Positions 63,312-64,000 of a stretch of 64,000 bases of DNA are shown here, piece by piece. The notes under the pieces are model-generated. The model made no database searches, was not told the DNA's origin, and saw only the letters and a list, made by a program, of their open reading frames with translations. The translations under genes and the position numbers were made by a program. The stretch covers positions 382 through 64,381 of the forward strand of contig NZ_QSIL01000007.1 in assembly GCF_003469185.1 (NCBI RefSeq). Direction: 5' to 3'. Positions within the stretch are counted from its first letter, which is position 1. Each line of letters begins with the position of its first letter. This stretch comes from Collinsella sp. AM34-10. GTDB lineage: Bacteria; Actinomycetota; Coriobacteriia; Coriobacteriales; Coriobacteriaceae.

Positions 63312-63326
63312 GGGTGGAGTGAGCGG

Positions 63327-64000
63327 CTACTCGGCCGTTACGGTGATGTTTTCCCGGTGTGCGCGGATGACGTCCCAGCTAAAGTGCTCGACCAGTTGCT
63401 CGGCAGAGCGCGGTGTGGCGTCCGGTGCGATGCCCGTTTGCCTGGCGAGCCAGCCCAGCAGTGCCTCGGGCGTGCCAAAGCGGGCGCGGAGCTCGCCCAG
63501 GTCCAGGTCGCGGTCGCGCTTGGAAAGGCGGCGGCCGTCCGGCGACATGAGCAGCGGAATGTGCGCGTAGTGCGGCGTGGGAAGTCCCAGCAGATGCTGC
63601 AGGTAGATTTGGCGGGGCGTGGAGCCAAGCAGGTCGCATCCGCGTACGATCTCGGTAACACCCATGGCGGCGTCGTCGACCACCACGGCCAGCTGATAGG
63701 CAAAAACGCCGTCGCTGCGGCGCACCAAAAAGTCGCCGCACTCGGTGGCGAGTGCCTCGCATTGGGCCCCGTACGTGCGGTCCACGAATTCGACCACATC
63801 GTCTGCGAGGTTATCGACGGAGGGCACGCGCAGGCGCGTGGCCGGGGCGCGCAGGGCACTGCGGCGGGCAACCTCTTCGGCAGAAAGACCTCGGCAGGCG
63901 CCGTGGTAGATGGGCGTGCCGTCGCTGGCGTGCGGCGCGCTTGCGGTGTGGAGCTCAGCGCGCGTGCAAAAACAGGGGTAGGTGAGGCCGGCGTCTTTCA
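63327..64000 (-). CDS. gluQ: Glutamyl-Q tRNA(Asp) synthetase, C-terminal part
   Basis: The frame continues off the right edge, so the start and the HIGH motif are missing. The visible 224 residues contain the zinc-binding pattern CFCTR and YHGACRGL, then FAYQLAVVVDD, RGCDLLGSTPRQIYLQ and the KMSKS-like DGRRLSKRDRDLDL. This is the short glutamyl-tRNA synthetase without anticodon domain that attaches glutamate to queuosine in tRNA-Asp. A full GluRS would extend well beyond this C-terminus. It is convergent with the phosphoesterases. Confidence 0.88.
   Translation of the reverse strand, partial: KDAGLTYPCFCTRAELHTASAPHASDGTPIYHGACRGLSAEEVARRSALRAPATRLRVPSVDNLADDVVEFVDRTYGAQCEALATECGDFLVRRSDGVFAYQLAVVVDDAAMGVTEIVRGCDLLGSTPRQIYLQHLLGLPTPHYAHIPLLMSPDGRRLSKRDRDLDLGELRARFGTPEALLGWLARQTGIAPDATPRSAEQLVEHFSWDVIRAHRENITVTAE

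Overview
The window looks like chromosomal DNA of a gut actinobacterium of the class Coriobacteriia, most likely Collinsella or a close relative. The evidence is the high GC of the core genes, a mannose-family PTS, the eno / FtsB-like / ppx order typical of Actinobacteria, an Ala-rich sortase-anchored surface protein, and CCA-encoding tRNA genes. The genus is an inference from gene content; no search was run.

Layout. 1-3770: end of a SIS-domain deglycase, a mannose-family PTS (IIA, IIB, IIC, IID) and a FrlC-like epimerase, which together suggest uptake and breakdown of an Amadori compound such as fructoselysine or glucoselysine. 4097-13351: an almost complete histidine operon, hisZ-hisG fusion, hisD, hisC, hisB, hisH, hisA, hisF, hisI, a small unknown gene and hisE, followed by a convergent PHP-type histidinol-phosphatase. 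The operon contains several hairpins. 13472-24844: housekeeping and accessory genes, namely YgbA-like, a fused double ABC exporter (CydDC-like), a LarC2-like protein, a YfcE-like phosphodiesterase, MazG, a DUF4143-type ATPase, enolase, an FtsB/DivIC-like protein and Ppx/GppA. 25126-25210: tRNA-Leu(UAA) with a decayed tandem copy of its 3' end and terminator. 25242-29622: a TPR-like membrane protein, a lone PTS IIB, a VOC protein, a two-component system and a DUF4342 protein. Two copies of a 178-bp MITE-like element flank this last block.

30179-57593 is an accessory, defence-type island. It holds an AbiE-type toxin-antitoxin pair, an HsdM/HsdS-like chimeric protein, a cluster with a VirD4-like coupling ATPase and an accessory ClpP but no visible conjugation apparatus, a 38-bp perfect palindrome, and a SIR2-domain protein. 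Next come a LlaJI-like restriction-modification system (two C5 methyltransferases, a McrB-like NTPase and a McrC-like nuclease), an inverted relic of the same mcrC 3' end, and a phage-tail gene fragment. It ends with an apparently uncharacterised operon in which a 1310-residue helicase with a C-terminal PD-(D/E)xK-like nuclease motif overlaps a 631-residue protein whose end resembles a PIWI/RNase H-like domain. That two-gene pair, with two small genes upstream, is the best candidate here for an undescribed system.

57713-64000: a large CAP-domain, Ala-rich, MPATG-anchored surface protein whose signal peptide lies in a different reading frame, two small membrane or secreted proteins, two metallophosphoesterases, and the 3' part of gluQRS on the minus strand.
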